Below, one piece after another: positions 5,732 to 6,343 of a stretch of 6,343 bases of DNA; position 1 is the first letter of the stretch, and each line of letters begins with the position of its first letter. Source of the stretch: JBGOUJ01 sp041477005 (lineage in GTDB: Bacteria; Acidobacteriota; Terriglobia; Bryobacterales; JACQDG01). The notes under the pieces are model-generated. The model ran no database searches. It was given only the letters and a program-made list of their open reading frames with translations, and was not told where the DNA came from. Made by a program: the position numbers and the translations under genes. Location of the stretch: contig JBGOUJ010000457.1 in the NCBI GenBank assembly GCA_041477005.1, positions 1-6,343 on the forward strand. The letters are read 5' to 3'.

Positions 5732-6343
5732 TTCTTGACCGCCTCGACCAGGATCGTCGATCCCGCCCCGGCCGCCGCCTCGAGCGCCGTGAAGGGCAGC
5801 GCCAGCGCCGTAATGGACAGGAAGAGGATGTTCTTCAGCAGGCGGGTGCCCTGCGATTCCGGAACCCGGCGGGCGCGGCGCGACATCGGCTCGAGCTCGG
5901 GCAACAGGCTTGCGGCCAGGCCGGCCGGGTTGTCACGCAACGAAAAAAACTTGCGGCGCAGCACGCGGAAGCCGAACTCGTCGAGCAACTCATCCAGGTC
6001 GGCGGCGCGGTAATCAATCAAGTGCCGGGGAACGTCGGCGCCGCTCCAGCGCTTCCCCAGAAGCAAAAACTGCCAGCAGGCGGCATTGGGGACCTGCGCA
6101 TAAAGGCGGCCATCCGGCGCCAGCAGGCGATGAGCGGCGGCCAGGTACTCACCGGGCTGCGGGACATGCTCGAGGACGTGGAAGAGCGTGATGGCGCCGA
6201 AGCTCCCCGGAGGAAACGGCGTGTTCTCGAGTGTGGCGCACACGGCGGGGACGCCGTTCTCGCGCCACGCCACGCGGGCGGCGCGGGGAGAGAAATCGAG
6301 GCCCACCACGCGCACGCCGCGCCGGCCCAGCGCCGCCAGAAAC
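5728..6343 (-). CDS. SAM-dependent methyltransferase (5' end cut off)
   Basis: Partial gene: the frame is open to the window edge (first complete codon at 6342) and reads FLAALGRRGVRVVGLDFS. The GTG at 6315 is therefore internal and the glycine-rich SAM motif I lies outside the window. Visible are 204 residues: the acidic residue of motif II in VVGLDFS, the ENTPFPPGSFGAITLFHVLE stretch with VLEHVPQPGEYL, then LLAPDGRLYAQVPN. DVPRHLIDYRAADLDELLDE matches the P-R-H-L region of Methyltransf_23-type enzymes, followed by FGFRVL. A hydrophobic C-terminal stretch (LLKNILFLSITALALPFTAL) could anchor it at the membrane. It resembles the next gene in plan but not closely in sequence, so a recent tandem duplication is unlikely. 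Its TGA overlaps the next start codon by 4 bases. First visible gene of the operon; substrate unknown. Confidence 0.87.
   Translation of the reverse strand, partial: FLAALGRRGVRVVGLDFSPRAARVAWRENGVPAVCATLENTPFPPGSFGAITLFHVLEHVPQPGEYLAAAHRLLAPDGRLYAQVPNAACWQFLLLGKRWSGADVPRHLIDYRAADLDELLDEFGFRVLRRKFFSLRDNPAGLAASLLPELEPMSRRARRVPESQGTRLLKNILFLSITALALPFTALEAAAGAGSTILVEAVKK

Noticed and set aside
5063..6013. Long + strand open frame of 316 codons opposite the methyltransferases
   Set aside because: It crosses two well-supported, overlapping - strand genes and shows Arg/Ala-rich low-complexity translation.

Overview
The window is GC-rich and gene-dense. The gene content (a DUF3500 protein, a DinB-type stub, a secreted sugar-hydrolase-like protein beside a FadR-type GntR regulator, an animal-type glutaminyl cyclase, a hemerythrin and tandem methyltransferases) suggests a soil acidobacterium of the Solibacter/Bryobacter type. 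That assignment is inferred from gene character only; there is no rRNA or other marker here. No CRISPR array, tRNA, rRNA or intact mobile element was seen.

Left part (1-1211): a complete secreted DUF3500 gene on the + strand with a strong ribosome binding site, followed 12 bases later by what looks like the first 30 or so codons of a DinB-family gene. The rest of that gene is missing. Its frame runs straight into the 3' end of an opposing gene, so this is a likely breakpoint.

Middle part (1212-3639): a divergent pair. On the - strand is a secreted, TIM-barrel-like glycoside hydrolase broken by a one-base frameshift near 2033-2036; the two halves join into a convincing protein of about 465 residues if one base is restored. 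On the + strand is a GntR/FadR-type regulator with an FCD sensor domain. A 16-base near-perfect palindrome (2672-2687) lies between them and is the obvious candidate operator. The pair looks like a sugar-responsive regulator and target module that replaced the end of the DinB-like gene.

Right part (3737-6343): a tight - strand operon read from right to left. It contains a SAM methyltransferase cut by the window edge, a second SAM methyltransferase (4-base overlap), a secreted M28-fold protein with the full residue set of animal-type glutaminyl cyclases (22-base overlap), and a one-domain hemerythrin (3 bases between stop and start). The packing implies co-translation; a shared pathway is not evident. 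The 97 bases between the convergent regulator and hemerythrin genes carry a hairpin and a 13-base direct repeat.

I found no clearly new multi-gene system. The most notable points are the frameshifted hydrolase with its palindrome, the DinB breakpoint, and the probable glutaminyl cyclase that a routine annotation would call an M28 peptidase.
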